From positions 1 to 64,000 of the forward strand of contig NZ_WTKP01000011.1 of the NCBI RefSeq assembly GCF_009793355.1: 64,000 bases of DNA, in the 5' to 3' direction. Every line of letters begins with the position of its first letter. The stretch's first letter is position 1. Below the pieces are notes generated by a model. The model searched no databases and had not been told where the DNA came from. It saw nothing but the letters and a program-made list of their open reading frames with translations. Both the position numbers and the translations under genes were made by a program. The stretch comes from Vreelandella zhuhanensis (lineage in GTDB: Bacteria > Pseudomonadota > Gammaproteobacteria > Pseudomonadales > Halomonadaceae). This document shows, one piece after another, positions 37,702 to 49,866 of this stretch.

Positions 37702-39546
37702 ATGGCGGGTCAGATTCCTCAACGTTTCATTGATGACTTGCTCGGCCGCGTCGATGTGGTTGAAGTTGTCGGTGAGCGTGTGTCGCTGAAAAAGGCGGGT
37801 CGTAATTACTCGGGTCTGTGTCCGTTTCATCAGGAAAAGACGCCCTCCTTCACCGTCAGTGCCGACAAGCAGTTCTATCATTGCTTTGGCTGTGGCGCTC
37901 ACGGTAACGCCCTGCGTTTCCTGATGGAATATGACAAGCTGCTGTTTCCCGACGCAGTGGAGCATTTGGCGGGGCGCCTGGGCCTTGAGGTGCCGCGGGA
38001 AGGCGCAGATGACCCCCATGCCAAGGGGCGTGAAAAAAAACGCCGGGAGGGCGTCAATCTTCTCGAGCTTGCCGCAAGTTTTTATCGCGAACGGCTGGCC
38101 ATGCAGGAAGGTGCGGCGGCGCGCGATTACCTGAAGCGTCGCAAATTGTCGCAGGAAGTGGTCAAAACCTATGGGATTGGCTACGCTCCTTCCGGGTGGG
38201 AAGGGCTCAAGCGACATTTGAGCGAACGCGGTATCGCCGAGCCGGTTCAGGTGGAGTACGGGCTACTGATTCAGCATGAAGACAGTGGACGTACCTACGA
38301 CCGATTTCGTGACCGGGTCATTTTCCCTATCCGTGATGTTCGCGGCCGCACTATCGCTTTTGGCGGGCGGGTCATGGGGGACGCTCAGCCGAAATACCTG
38401 AATTCTCCGGAAACGCCGGTATTTCACAAAGGCCGGGAACTGTACGGCTTGTACGAAGCGCGCCAGGCGAACCCGCGCCTGGAGCAGGTGGTGATCGTCG
38501 AAGGCTATATGGATGTCGTGGCGTTGGCCCAGTACGGTATCCAAAATGCAGTCGCGACATTGGGAACTGCAACCACCGAAGAGCATCTAATTCGATTATT
38601 CCGCTTGGTCAGCCGGGTAGTATTTTGCTTCGATGGCGATCGAGCGGGACTTCAAGCGGCAAGCCGGGCCTTGGAAACCATTCTACCGTTGATGCTCGAT
38701 GGCAGAGAGGCACGCTTTCTGTTCTTGCCGGATGGTGAAGATCCCGACACCTTGGTGCGCCGTGAAGGTCGTGAGGCGTTCGCGGACCGTGTGACCTGTG
38801 CCATGCCGCTTTCGGAGTTTCTCTTCGAGCAGGCGGGGCAAGGCCAGGCGTTGTCGGGGGTGGAAGGGCGTGAACGCTTTGCCACCAAGGTATTGATAGC
38901 GCTGGCAAAGGTACCAGAAGGCGTACTCAAGTCGCTGTTGTTGGAAGAATTGGCTCGGCGCAGCGGGCTGTCCCGTCAGCGCCTGGGCGAATTGCTGGCG
39001 CAGCGCGAGCAACAGGCCCAGACAGCCAGGCGCTTGCGCGAGGTCGGCCCTTCGGAGCAGAAAGAAGCTCAGGTAGTGAGTCGCCGGACGCCAACGGTGC
39101 CGGCAAAAGCATCTGCGGGAGCCTTGAGCCCTTTGGCGCGTATCGTGCAATTGCTTTTGCATGAACCGGGGTTGATGGAGGTCCTGCCCGATGAAGAGGA
39201 TTGGCTGCCCGAAGATGACCCGGATGCCTTGTTATACTCTGCCGTGGCGAAACTGCTCAGGGCGGGGCGCTACCGCAGTACCCAGGTGTTACTGGCGCAT
39301 TTTCAAGGCAGCCTGGAGGGGCAGCGTTTGACCAGCCTGGCGCGGCGTGAACTGTTGATTCCCAAAGCCACACGGAAAGCGGAACTTACGGGATTGCTGG
39401 AACACTTCGAAAAGCGCCGGCGGCGACAGTCGCCGCAAGAGGAATACGACGCCTTGTTGGCCCAGGAGAGGGCGGGGAAGCGCCTCGATCACGTCCAGCG
39501 TCGGCGTTTGGCGACCTTGGTCATGGAGCTTTCACAGCGTTCCTGA
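37702..39546 (+). CDS. dnaG: DNA primase
   Basis: 614 residues from the ATG at 37702 (MAGQIPQRFIDDLLGRVDVV, the usual start). The zinc-binding domain has CPFHQEKTPSF and FYHCFGCGAHG; the RNA polymerase core has RVIFPIRDVRGRTIAFGGR; the TOPRIM fold has VIVEGYMDVVAL and CFDGDRAG; the C-terminal helicase-binding domain (about 470-614) is more divergent. It makes primers for replication. Middle gene of the operon. Confidence 0.96.
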   Translation: MAGQIPQRFIDDLLGRVDVVEVVGERVSLKKAGRNYSGLCPFHQEKTPSFTVSADKQFYHCFGCGAHGNALRFLMEYDKLLFPDAVEHLAGRLGLEVPREGADDPHAKGREKKRREGVNLLELAASFYRERLAMQEGAAARDYLKRRKLSQEVVKTYGIGYAPSGWEGLKRHLSERGIAEPVQVEYGLLIQHEDSGRTYDRFRDRVIFPIRDVRGRTIAFGGRVMGDAQPKYLNSPETPVFHKGRELYGLYEARQANPRLEQVVIVEGYMDVVALAQYGIQNAVATLGTATTEEHLIRLFRLVSRVVFCFDGDRAGLQAASRALETILPLMLDGREARFLFLPDGEDPDTLVRREGREAFADRVTCAMPLSEFLFEQAGQGQALSGVEGRERFATKVLIALAKVPEGVLKSLLLEELARRSGLSRQRLGELLAQREQQAQTARRLREVGPSEQKEAQVVSRRTPTVPAKASAGALSPLARIVQLLLHEPGLMEVLPDEEDWLPEDDPDALLYSAVAKLLRAGRYRSTQVLLAHFQGSLEGQRLTSLARRELLIPKATRKAELTGLLEHFEKRRRRQSPQEEYDALLAQERAGKRLDHVQRRRLATLVMELSQRS

Positions 39547-39827
39547 TTTAAGCGTGTTGGTGAAGCAAGGGTGTCGATAAAAGGCCTCCTTGCAGTGATG
39601 TTTTCCGGTAGAGGGGTTGAATTCTTGCCTGACCATCACCACATTCACCACATTGCTGGCCAGCTACCAAACGCTGGCTAACCAAACAACCTAACACACC
39701 TGAATTGCCTCGCAAATACGCTAAGCTGGAAAATATCCCATCGCTACCGTTATACTGTTCGGCTTGTTGAGTTTTTCCTTCTCAGCGCTTCAGGTGCTTC
39801 ATTCTTCTTCGTCGAGATAGGGTTTCT

Positions 39828-41669
<1,842 letters not shown>

Positions 41670-41724
41670 TTCGGTAGCGTCAAGTTTAGCAAGGCAGTAA
41701 GTAGGCGTCCTGTATGCCCGACAA

Positions 41725-41758
41725 AACGTCCGCAGCCAAGCTGTGGGCGTTTTTTTAT
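41725..41758 (+). terminator. rpoD operon terminator
   Basis: AACGTCCGCAGC (41725-41736) pairs over 12 positions, with two G-U pairs, with GCTGTGGGCGTT (41740-41751) around a CAA loop, followed by a T-run. A textbook intrinsic terminator 56 bases after the rpoD stop. Confidence 0.85.
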
Positions 41759-41781
41759 ATTCTAGTGCATGCCGCCTGCTA

Positions 41782-42423
41782 TCAAGCGTTGGCTAGACGC
41801 CAGCGCCGCGCCATGATGAGCAGTTCAATAACGGCAATCAGTATCAAGGCATAGCCCATTAGCTCTACCACTTCTTCCGCGACATTCTTGAAGTCGCGCA
41901 CATAGTCATCCTCCAGCACCGCGCGCCAGAAATCCTGGCGCCCATAAAGGCGGGAAAAGACATAGGTGACCAGCAGGCCGGACATGAACAAGCCGAAGGA
42001 AAGCGAGTTGCCAAAATAGGTGAATTCGTCGAGGAAGCGATGCCGGTTGCGTCCTACCCAGTAAAGGGAAGGCAGGATGATGAAGGCCACCAGTACCTTC
42101 CAGGTATTATCTGCCACGTAGGTGTCGAGAAAAGCATCCTGCTCCCTGACCAGCGAGGCGGCGAGAAACGCCAGCATCAGTAGCGTGACGTTGGGCCATA
42201 CCTTGAGACCCTGGCGTATATAGAGAAGCAGGACGCAACTGCTAGCCAGAAACAACGTCTGGGTGAACTCGGTGAATCCCCACTCGGAAAAGCGAATTCC
42301 GGGGAAATAGAGAGCTTCCAGATAGGCGCCTTGCGCGATAGCTCCCACGAGCAGTACATAGAGCACAGTGCGCAAAGTTGCGGCTCGAAAGGAAATAGGC
42401 GCATGGGGGGGAGGATGAGGCAT
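41782..42423 (-). CDS. Uncharacterised membrane protein
   Basis: 213 residues, not recognised. About six hydrophobic segments (for example TVLYVLLVGAIAQGAYLEAL, TLFLASSCVLLLYI, VTLLMLAFLAASL, VLVAFIILPSLYWVG, and the C-terminal LMGYALILIAVIELLIMARR) suggest an inner-membrane protein. Charged loops carry REQDAFLDTY and a VEEVVELMGYALI helix. It is convergent with rpoD and divergent from adhC. No enzymatic motif is visible. Confidence 0.7.
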   Translation of the reverse strand: MPHPPPHAPISFRAATLRTVLYVLLVGAIAQGAYLEALYFPGIRFSEWGFTEFTQTLFLASSCVLLLYIRQGLKVWPNVTLLMLAFLAASLVREQDAFLDTYVADNTWKVLVAFIILPSLYWVGRNRHRFLDEFTYFGNSLSFGLFMSGLLVTYVFSRLYGRQDFWRAVLEDDYVRDFKNVAEEVVELMGYALILIAVIELLIMARRWRLANA

Positions 42424-42611
42424 GAATTACCTTATTAACAAATGGCGCTTGGCGACGATATACATCCACTGGTGAATGTTAAGTATAACGCGACTTTTCG
42501 AAACGCGCACTGGGCATTCACGAATTACCAGTATCTATCTTGAAGGTAGATGCTTCAACCCATCTCGTCGCTGGCGTACACTGCTAAATCTCTGATTCAA
42601 TGAAAATCACT

Positions 42612-42645
42612 GCTCCACCAGACGGGACTGCCGTCCTGTTGGAGC
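42612..42645 (+). promoter_or_regulatory. Strong hairpin in the adhC leader
   Basis: GCTCCACCAGACGG (42612-42625) and CCGTCCTGTTGGAGC (42631-42645) form a ~13-bp stem with one mismatch and one bulge around a GACTG loop. It ends 25 bases before the adhC ATG and just upstream of the TTAGGAG ribosome site; no T-tract follows. It could be a protein operator or an mRNA structure. Confidence 0.4.
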
Positions 42646-42660
42646 CATAGTCGATCTTAG

Positions 42661-43779
<1,119 letters not shown>

Positions 43780-43841
43780 AGTCCGGTATGATGATGAATA
43801 AATACCCAGCATGATCGAGTCGCTATCACAAGGAGCCCCTC

Positions 43842-44696
43842 ATGAGCATGAGTGAAACATTGGAATTGGTGTCGGCCAACCGCAGCTTTGGAGGGTGGCA
43901 CAAGCGTTACCGCCATTATTCCCGTGCCTTGGATTGCGAGATGGTGTTTGCGGTATATCTACCTCCTCAGGCGGAAAAAGAACGGGTGCCCTTGTTGTGG
44001 TGGCTTTCCGGACTTACCTGTACGGATGAAAATTTCATGCAGAAAGCCGGCGCGCAGCGAGTGGCGGCGGAGTTGGGTGTCGCGATCGTATGTCCCGATA
44101 CCAGCCCAAGGGGAACGGATCTGCCCGGCGAGCATGAGAGTTACGACCTAGGGTCGGGCGCGGGGTTCTATGTCAATGCCAGCGAAGCACCTTGGAAAAA
44201 GCACTACCGGATGTACGATTATGTGATCGAGGAACTGCCTTCGGTCGTACGCCAACACTTTCCGGTCAATGGCCGGGAATCCATCAGTGGACATTCGATG
44301 GGTGGTCATGGCGCCTTGATCCTGGCCCTGCGCCACCCCGGTCGGTTTCGTTCGGTCTCGGCTTTCTCACCGGTGGTGAACCCCATCGCCTCTCCATGGG
44401 GTAAAAAAGCCTTTACCGAGTATTTGGGTGATGATGTCTCGCGCTGGCGTCAATATGACGCCTGTGAGCTGGTTGCCCATGGCGCCTCACGCCAACGTCT
44501 GTTCATCGACCAAGGGGACGCGGATGATTTTCTTGAAGAACAGCTCAAGCCCGAGCATCTGGAAGCGGTCTGTGAAGAACACGATCATCCGCTGACTTTG
44601 CGTCGGCAACCCGGCTACGACCATAGCTACTTCTTCATCGCCTCATTCATCGAGGATCATCTTCGTTATCACGCCGAACATTTGTTCAAGCGCTAA
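43842..44696 (+). CDS. fghA: S-formylglutathione hydrolase
   Basis: 284 residues, alpha/beta-hydrolase that releases formate and glutathione. Nucleophile in ISGHSMGGHGAL (serine about 149), aspartate in FIDQGDADDFL, histidine in GYDHSYFFIASFIEDH. Typical early motif: LLWWLSGLTCTDENFMQKAG. AAGGAG precedes the first of two in-frame ATGs (43842, 43848). Partner of adhC. Confidence 0.95.
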   Translation: MSMSETLELVSANRSFGGWHKRYRHYSRALDCEMVFAVYLPPQAEKERVPLLWWLSGLTCTDENFMQKAGAQRVAAELGVAIVCPDTSPRGTDLPGEHESYDLGSGAGFYVNASEAPWKKHYRMYDYVIEELPSVVRQHFPVNGRESISGHSMGGHGALILALRHPGRFRSVSAFSPVVNPIASPWGKKAFTEYLGDDVSRWRQYDACELVAHGASRQRLFIDQGDADDFLEEQLKPEHLEAVCEEHDHPLTLRRQPGYDHSYFFIASFIEDHLRYHAEHLFKR

Positions 44697-44711
44697 CATG
44701 GCGAATCTTTC

Positions 44712-45437
44712 ATGCTAAGCCGCACGTTGCGTCGTCTCGCTCACCTGGTTTGGAGGGTTATGTGGCGTGGCGTGCTGGCGTTTGTGCTGGTATCTGTGGT
44801 CTTGGTGGTGTTGTTTCGTGTGGTGCCGCCACCGGGCTCCATGGTGATGGTGGAGCGTAAGATTCAAAGCTGGGTTCATAGTGAACCCATCGATATCAAG
44901 CGAGAGTGGCGCTCTTGGGAAGCGATGTCGGTGAATGCCAAATTGGCGGTGATTGCCGCTGAAGACCAGCGCTTTCCTCAGCACCACGGTTTTGATCTGG
45001 TGGAGTTGAAACGTGCCTGGGAGGCGAGCCGTAATGGGGCTCGGTTACGTGGTGCGAGTACGCTTAGCCAGCAAACCGCCAAGAATGTCTTTCTTTGGAG
45101 CGGGCGAAGCTGGTTACGTAAAGGGCTGGAAGCTTGGTTCACCCTGTTGATCGAAACGTTCTGGAGTAAACAGCGGATTCTTGAGGTGTATCTCAACGTG
45201 GCGGAATGGGATAACGCCGTGTTTGGTCTGGAAGCTGCCGCCCAGCATTATTTCGGGGCCTCCGCCGATACATTGAGCGTACGGCAAGCCAGCCTGCTCG
45301 CGGCGATTCTACCCAGCCCACGGACCCGTAATGCTGCCCGTCCGAATGATCAGGTTGAACGGCGAAGCCAGTGGATTCGTCAGCAGATGCGTAACTTGGG
45401 AGGCTCTGCTTATTTGGAGCGACTCTCCAATCCTTGA
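44712..45437 (+). CDS. mtgA: Monofunctional biosynthetic peptidoglycan transglycosylase
   Basis: 241 residues. One N-terminal transmembrane helix (GVLAFVLVSVVLVVLFRV) precedes a GT51 glycosyltransferase domain with catalytic glutamate in AVIAAEDQRFPQHHGFD, then RGASTLSQQTAKNVFLW and ILEVYLNVAEWDNAVFG. It polymerises lipid II glycan strands. It lies 15 bases after fghA, without functional link to it. Confidence 0.95.
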   Translation: MLSRTLRRLAHLVWRVMWRGVLAFVLVSVVLVVLFRVVPPPGSMVMVERKIQSWVHSEPIDIKREWRSWEAMSVNAKLAVIAAEDQRFPQHHGFDLVELKRAWEASRNGARLRGASTLSQQTAKNVFLWSGRSWLRKGLEAWFTLLIETFWSKQRILEVYLNVAEWDNAVFGLEAAAQHYFGASADTLSVRQASLLAAILPSPRTRNAARPNDQVERRSQWIRQQMRNLGGSAYLERLSNP

Positions 45438-45467
45438 TAGAAACCGATGCGTAGAACCTGTCAGGCG

Positions 45468-46235
45468 TCAGAGATATTTTTCCGGATCAATCGTGGCCAA
45501 CGCTTCCAGCTTGGGCCGCGAAAAATAAAAACCCTGTTGCACATTTATTCCCAAGTCCACCAGGCAGCGCGACTCCTCACGGGTTTCAATCCCTTCCCCC
45601 ACCAGCTTGGTACCAAGATTTTCGGCCAGAACGACAATGCTACGCAGGATAGCTTGGCGTCGCTTGTTAGTGTCACAGCCCATGATCAGTTCACGGTCGA
45701 TCTTGAGCGTGTCCGGGCGCAAGTCGGTCAATAAATCCAGGTTGGCAAACCCATTGCCGAAATCATCCAGCGAGGTGGTGAAGCCCATGGCATGGTAGCT
45801 TTCGATGATGTTGCGCAGATGCGCGCGATCTCTGACGCGTTCGGTTTCGGTAATTTCAAAATTGAGCCGTTGGGTAGGCCAGCCCACCCGTCGAGAGGTT
45901 TCCAGGGTAGCCTGAATACACGCCTCGGGCTCGTAGACGGCATTAGGCATGAAGTTGATCGAAAGTATTTCCTGCATATCGAGTTGACTGGCAAGTTCGA
46001 TGGCTTTGATGCGGCAGGCTTGATCGAACCGGTACATCAAGTCGTCGGTCACCTGACCCAGGATACTACCGGCGGATTCGCCATTCAGGCCACGAACTAG
46101 CGCCTCGTAATAAACAATACGTTTCTGATGCACATCAACGATGGGCTGAAATGCCATGGTAAAGGCAAACGGCACCGGCTTATCACAGCGATTGCAGTGT
46201 CCTGCAACACGCGCGCAATTGGAATGGCCTTGCAT
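45468..46235 (-). CDS. EAL-domain protein with a cysteine-rich N-terminus
   Basis: 255 residues that are almost entirely an EAL domain: AFQPIVDVHQKRIVYYEALVRG, LSINFMPNAVY, NFEITETERV, SLDDFGNGFANLD, LKIDRELI, LVGEGIE and QGFYFSRP. The catalytic set appears complete, so it is a likely c-di-GMP phosphodiesterase. It is closest in style to the EAL part of BLUF-type proteins, but no sensory domain is present. The first 20 residues contain Cys7, Cys14 and Cys17 (C-x6-C-x2-C), with nearby histidines, a possible metal or redox site. Convergent with mtgA. Confidence 0.88.
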   Translation of the reverse strand: MQGHSNCARVAGHCNRCDKPVPFAFTMAFQPIVDVHQKRIVYYEALVRGLNGESAGSILGQVTDDLMYRFDQACRIKAIELASQLDMQEILSINFMPNAVYEPEACIQATLETSRRVGWPTQRLNFEITETERVRDRAHLRNIIESYHAMGFTTSLDDFGNGFANLDLLTDLRPDTLKIDRELIMGCDTNKRRQAILRSIVVLAENLGTKLVGEGIETREESRCLVDLGINVQQGFYFSRPKLEALATIDPEKYL

Positions 46236-46264
46236 GTGTTATACGCATCCTGACGTAAATTGAG

Positions 46265-47194
46265 TTAACGGCTTGATGAAGTATTCTTACCTTTATGGAC
46301 GACTAATACTACACCGATGATGGCCACTGCCATACCACCTAAGCCGAGTAGCGGTAGACGTTCGTCAAATAACCACCAGGCTTGAAGAGCGGTCACTGGG
46401 GGTACCAGATAAAACAGGCTGGCGACGCGTGATGCCTCTCCTCGCTTGATCAGTGCCATCAACAGCAGGATGGCGGCTATCGAGAGAATCAACACTAACC
46501 AGCCAAGTGTCAGAATGAAGGTAGGCGTCCAATCGATCTGCCGGGTTTCAAAAAGCAGGGCGCCCAAGCCAAGTAACAGGCCAGCGGCAACGTACTGAAT
46601 CACGGCGCCGGAAAGTAGCGGCATGGTGGTACAAAAACGTTTCTGATAAAGCGTGCCCAGCGAAATTCCGGCCAAGGCTGCCAGGACGCTGAACAGAGCA
46701 CCCATCCCGAACCCCTGGAACAACGATTCCCCCAGTTCAAGCTTGCTGCCCAGCACCAGTGTGATGCCTAAAAGCCCCAGCCCCAGCCCCAACCATTGGC
46801 GTGTGGTTAACCGTTCGTTGAGCAAAGGCCCGGCACAGGCTGCGGTCAGAAGCGGCTGTAAGCCTACTAACAGGGAAGCCAGTCCCGCGGGCATGCCCAG
46901 GTAAATGCCATAAAACACACCGCCCAAATAGGTGCCATGCACCAAAAGCCCCGAGACACCGATATGTGCCCACAGCTTGGCATCTCGAGGCCAGGAGATC
47001 CGCATCAACAGCACTAGCGGTAGCAACAAGGCGAGCGTCAATACAAAACGCACGAACAGGAAAGTAAAGGGCTCGGCGTATGGCAAGCCGAACTTGGCCC
47101 CAATGAATCCCGTGCTCCATAACAATACAAAGACCACCGGCATGGCGGCCAGCCCCAGGGAGGCGGCAGTGGGTGTCGCTACGCTTTTTGACAT
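46265..47194 (-). CDS. EamA/DMT-superfamily permease
   Basis: 309 residues with ten predicted helices in two EamA repeats; the first starts VVFVLLWSTGFIGAKFGLPYAEPFTFLFVRF, the usual W-S-x-x-F/x-x-x-K pattern, and the second around LGTLYQKRF. Such proteins export amino acids or metabolites, but the substrate is not predictable. It is divergent from the DUF4168 gene across 162 AT-rich bases. Confidence 0.88.
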   Translation of the reverse strand: MSKSVATPTAASLGLAAMPVVFVLLWSTGFIGAKFGLPYAEPFTFLFVRFVLTLALLLPLVLLMRISWPRDAKLWAHIGVSGLLVHGTYLGGVFYGIYLGMPAGLASLLVGLQPLLTAACAGPLLNERLTTRQWLGLGLGLLGITLVLGSKLELGESLFQGFGMGALFSVLAALAGISLGTLYQKRFCTTMPLLSGAVIQYVAAGLLLGLGALLFETRQIDWTPTFILTLGWLVLILSIAAILLLMALIKRGEASRVASLFYLVPPVTALQAWWLFDERLPLLGLGGMAVAIIGVVLVVHKGKNTSSSR

Positions 47195-47356
47195 GAGGTT
47201 GATCTCTTGTTTCTGCCGAACTGCGGTGATTAGCCGGGAGTTTTGTTTAAATTTTGTTATAAGCTTTTGCGTTTTTTTACATTAAAAAAGGAACCTGCCT
47301 GCCCAACATGCGTCACAGGGGGGCAATTCAACATTCACTATGTAGAGGTTCTTTTC

Positions 47357-47746
47357 ATGAAACGGATGACCGCACTGTTTTCAGCTGCTCTTCTGGCTGC
47401 CGGTTTTATGACGGCTACCGCCCACGCTCAACAGGATTCCGCTCAAGATCCTGCGACAACCCAGCAATCCGCCCCGGTGGCGCAGGATTTTTCTGATCAG
47501 CAGCTACAACAGTTCGCCGATGCGTCACAGGAAATCGCAGTGATTTCTCAAGAATACACCGAGCGTCTACATGGTGCAGAAGACGAATCCGCTCAGCAGG
47601 AAGTTCGTGCTGAAGCCAACGACAAGATGATTGAAGTCGTGGAAAATAGCGGTCTGGATGTCGATACGTTCAATGCCATCGGTCAGGCGATCCAGCAGAA
47701 TCCGGAAATGATGCAACGTGTTCAAGAAATGGCAGCTGATTCCTGA
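47357..47746 (+). CDS. DUF4168-domain secreted protein
   Basis: 129 residues from the ATG at 47357 (GTAGAGG upstream). A signal peptide ([21 protein letters not shown]) precedes a Q-rich linker and a short helical DUF4168 domain with FSDQQLQQFADASQEIAVI and FNAIGQAIQQNPEMMQRV. Probably periplasmic; function unknown. It stands alone and is followed by three hairpins. Confidence 0.85.
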   Translation: MKRMTALFSAALLAAGFMTATAHAQQDSAQDPATTQQSAPVAQDFSDQQLQQFADASQEIAVISQEYTERLHGAEDESAQQEVRAEANDKMIEVVENSGLDVDTFNAIGQAIQQNPEMMQRVQEMAADS

Positions 47747-47760
47747 TCTATACTGCCCGA

Positions 47761-47843
47761 TTTCGCTTGATTAGCGAAATACGCGCCATCTGGTATTGTT
47801 GATGGCGCGTACATAAGAAGCCACCCGAGGGTGGCTTTTTTTA
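47761..47843 (+). terminator. Three successive hairpins, the last an intrinsic terminator
   Basis: TTTCGCT/AGCGAAA (47761-47779), ACGCGCCATC/GATGGCGCGT (47781-47810, ten perfect pairs) and AGCCACC/GGTGGCT with a CGAG loop (47819-47836) followed by seven T. The last is a clear terminator. The first two may be part of the mRNA 3' end or of a small RNA. Confidence 0.75.
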
Positions 47844-47955
47844 TGTGCGATTTCCTGTCCGGATGACTTTACGCCCGGTGCATGGCGCTCCACACTGACT
47901 CGCAATCAGATAGCAAGCATGAAGAGTCTCATTGAATGCAGGACCAGGAGGTAGC

Positions 47956-49866
47956 ATGGACGTGGAACTTCTCGATATTCGTCAACATATGGGCAAATTT
48001 CCGCCTTTCGATAGCCTGTCGGACGACCTCCTGGACCTGATCGCGACCCATGTCGAGATTAGTTACTTTAAAGCCGGCAGTGACATCATGCTTTTCGGCC
48101 AGCCAGTAACGGATTTATGTTACATCCGTAGTGGCGCCGTCGAAGTGTATCGACGCAAAGGTGAGCTCTATAACCGGTTGGGCGAAGGCGATATTTTCGG
48201 CCACTTCAGCTTGTTACGTAGTCATAGAGTGAGTTTTCCCGCCAAGGCCATCGAAGATACCTTGATCTATTTCATTCCGGATGAAGTGTTTCAGACACTC
48301 TGTGCTGAAGATGATCACTTTGCTGATTTTGTTGAACTGGAAAGACCGCGTCTGGAAACAGCCGTGGAACAACAAAAAAAAGACAACGACATGATGATCA
48401 CTCGGATACGCAAATTGCTCTCCCGTTATCCGGTCATGGTCGAGACCACCACTAGCGTACAGCAAGCAGCACGCCAAGTGACCGAGGCTCAGGTGTCGGC
48501 CGCCTTGGTATTGGAAGAAGCTGACGACGATCCTCGCCGCAGCTTTATCGACAGCGAAGAGCGTACTTGGCAGATCCGCGGCATTTTGACCGACAGCGAT
48601 TTCAGGACGCGCGTGGTGGCACAAGGGCTCTCCCCCGAGACCCCGGTGGGGGAGGTGATTTCCCAGCGGCTGATCACGATCCAGTCGGATGAGACGGTTT
48701 ATGAGGCCATGCTCACCATGCTGCGCAATAACATACATCATCTACCGGTACTTTATCGTCGGCGTCCGGTGGGTATCGTCCATCTATCGGACATCATTCG
48801 TTACGAAACCCAGAGCGGGCTCTATCTGGTGAGCAATATCTTTAGCCAGTCAAGCGCAGAGGGTCTGGCACGTCTGGCATCGGATGTACGCGCCGCCTTT
48901 GTGCGGATGGTGGACGAAGGGGCCAATTCGCACATGGTGGGAAGTGCCTTATCCACCATCGGCCGAGGGCTCACGCGTCGTTTGCTGGAGTTGGCCGAAG
49001 AGGAGCTAGGGCCGCCACCGGTGCCTTATTGCTTCATGGTCAATGGCTCCATGGCGCGCAACGAACAGAACATCGTCACCGACCAGGACAATGCCTTGGT
49101 GTTGTCGGATGATTTTGTTCCCGAGCAGCATGACAGCTACTTTCTGGCATTGGCCAAGTACGTTAGCGATGGGCTGGCGGCCTGTGGTTACACCTACTGC
49201 AAGGGTGATGTGATGGCAACCAACCGTCAATGGCGTCAACCCTTGCGCATCTGGAAGATGTATTTCAATGACTGGATGGACAACCCGACGCCCGAGCGTT
49301 TGTTGCATAGTTCGATATTCTTTGATCTGGACTCCGTCGATGGTGAAGAAATCTACATTGAACAGCTCCAGGACCTGATTGCTGAAAAGGCACCTCAACG
49401 CCCATTGTTTCTCGCCGCCATGGCGCGCAATGCGCTCAACCGAACGCCACCCCTAGGGTTTTTCCGCACCTTTGTAATGGAAAAGGATGGTAAACATAAC
49501 AACTCGATCAATCTCAAGCGCCGAGGCACGGCACCCATGGTGGATGTGATTCGGGTGCATGCCATGGCCGCAGGCTCTCGAGCGCAAAATTCTTTTCAAC
49601 GCTTGGATGACATTGCTGAGACGCAACTTCTGATGCCGGGTGCCGTGGACAAATTACGCTATGCGTTGGAATTCATGTGCATGTCGCGTATCCGTCATCA
49701 AGCAATTGACTTACAGGAAGGCCGAATGCCGGATAACAATATTGAACCGGAAAATGTTGCCGACACGGAGCGGCATACGCTCAAGGATGCTTTTCAGGTA
49801 TTGAGCAATGCACAAAAATTTCTCAAGTTTCGCTATCCGATGCCAGCCAACCGGCGGGCTACATAA
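47956..49866 (+). CDS. Cyclic-nucleotide-binding / CBS / DUF294 nucleotidyltransferase-like protein
   Basis: 636 residues from the ATG at 47956 behind AGGAGG. Order: a CAP-like cNMP-binding domain (1-135; FKAGSDIMLFGQPVTDL, LGEGDIFGHFSLL), a CBS pair (about 155-285), then a putative nucleotidyltransferase domain with NGSMARNEQNIVTDQDNALV (GS and D-x-D) and the DUF294 C-terminal substrate region. The family resembles GlnD-type sensor nucleotidyltransferases; target protein unknown. Its stop overlaps the following exonuclease start, a pair often conserved next to sodium:solute symporters such as those for acetate, although none is adjacent here. Confidence 0.88.
   Translation: MDVELLDIRQHMGKFPPFDSLSDDLLDLIATHVEISYFKAGSDIMLFGQPVTDLCYIRSGAVEVYRRKGELYNRLGEGDIFGHFSLLRSHRVSFPAKAIEDTLIYFIPDEVFQTLCAEDDHFADFVELERPRLETAVEQQKKDNDMMITRIRKLLSRYPVMVETTTSVQQAARQVTEAQVSAALVLEEADDDPRRSFIDSEERTWQIRGILTDSDFRTRVVAQGLSPETPVGEVISQRLITIQSDETVYEAMLTMLRNNIHHLPVLYRRRPVGIVHLSDIIRYETQSGLYLVSNIFSQSSAEGLARLASDVRAAFVRMVDEGANSHMVGSALSTIGRGLTRRLLELAEEELGPPPVPYCFMVNGSMARNEQNIVTDQDNALVLSDDFVPEQHDSYFLALAKYVSDGLAACGYTYCKGDVMATNRQWRQPLRIWKMYFNDWMDNPTPERLLHSSIFFDLDSVDGEEIYIEQLQDLIAEKAPQRPLFLAAMARNALNRTPPLGFFRTFVMEKDGKHNNSINLKRRGTAPMVDVIRVHAMAAGSRAQNSFQRLDDIAETQLLMPGAVDKLRYALEFMCMSRIRHQAIDLQEGRMPDNNIEPENVADTERHTLKDAFQVLSNAQKFLKFRYPMPANRRAT

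Noticed and set aside
39547..39827. Small gene between dnaG and rpoD
   Set aside because: Only a hairpin and a TATACT box were found; no start codon with a ribosome site opens a convincing frame.
48214..48741. Minus-strand open frame of 175 codons inside the DUF294 gene
   Set aside because: Fully antisense to a clearly multi-domain protein, without start signals or known motifs.
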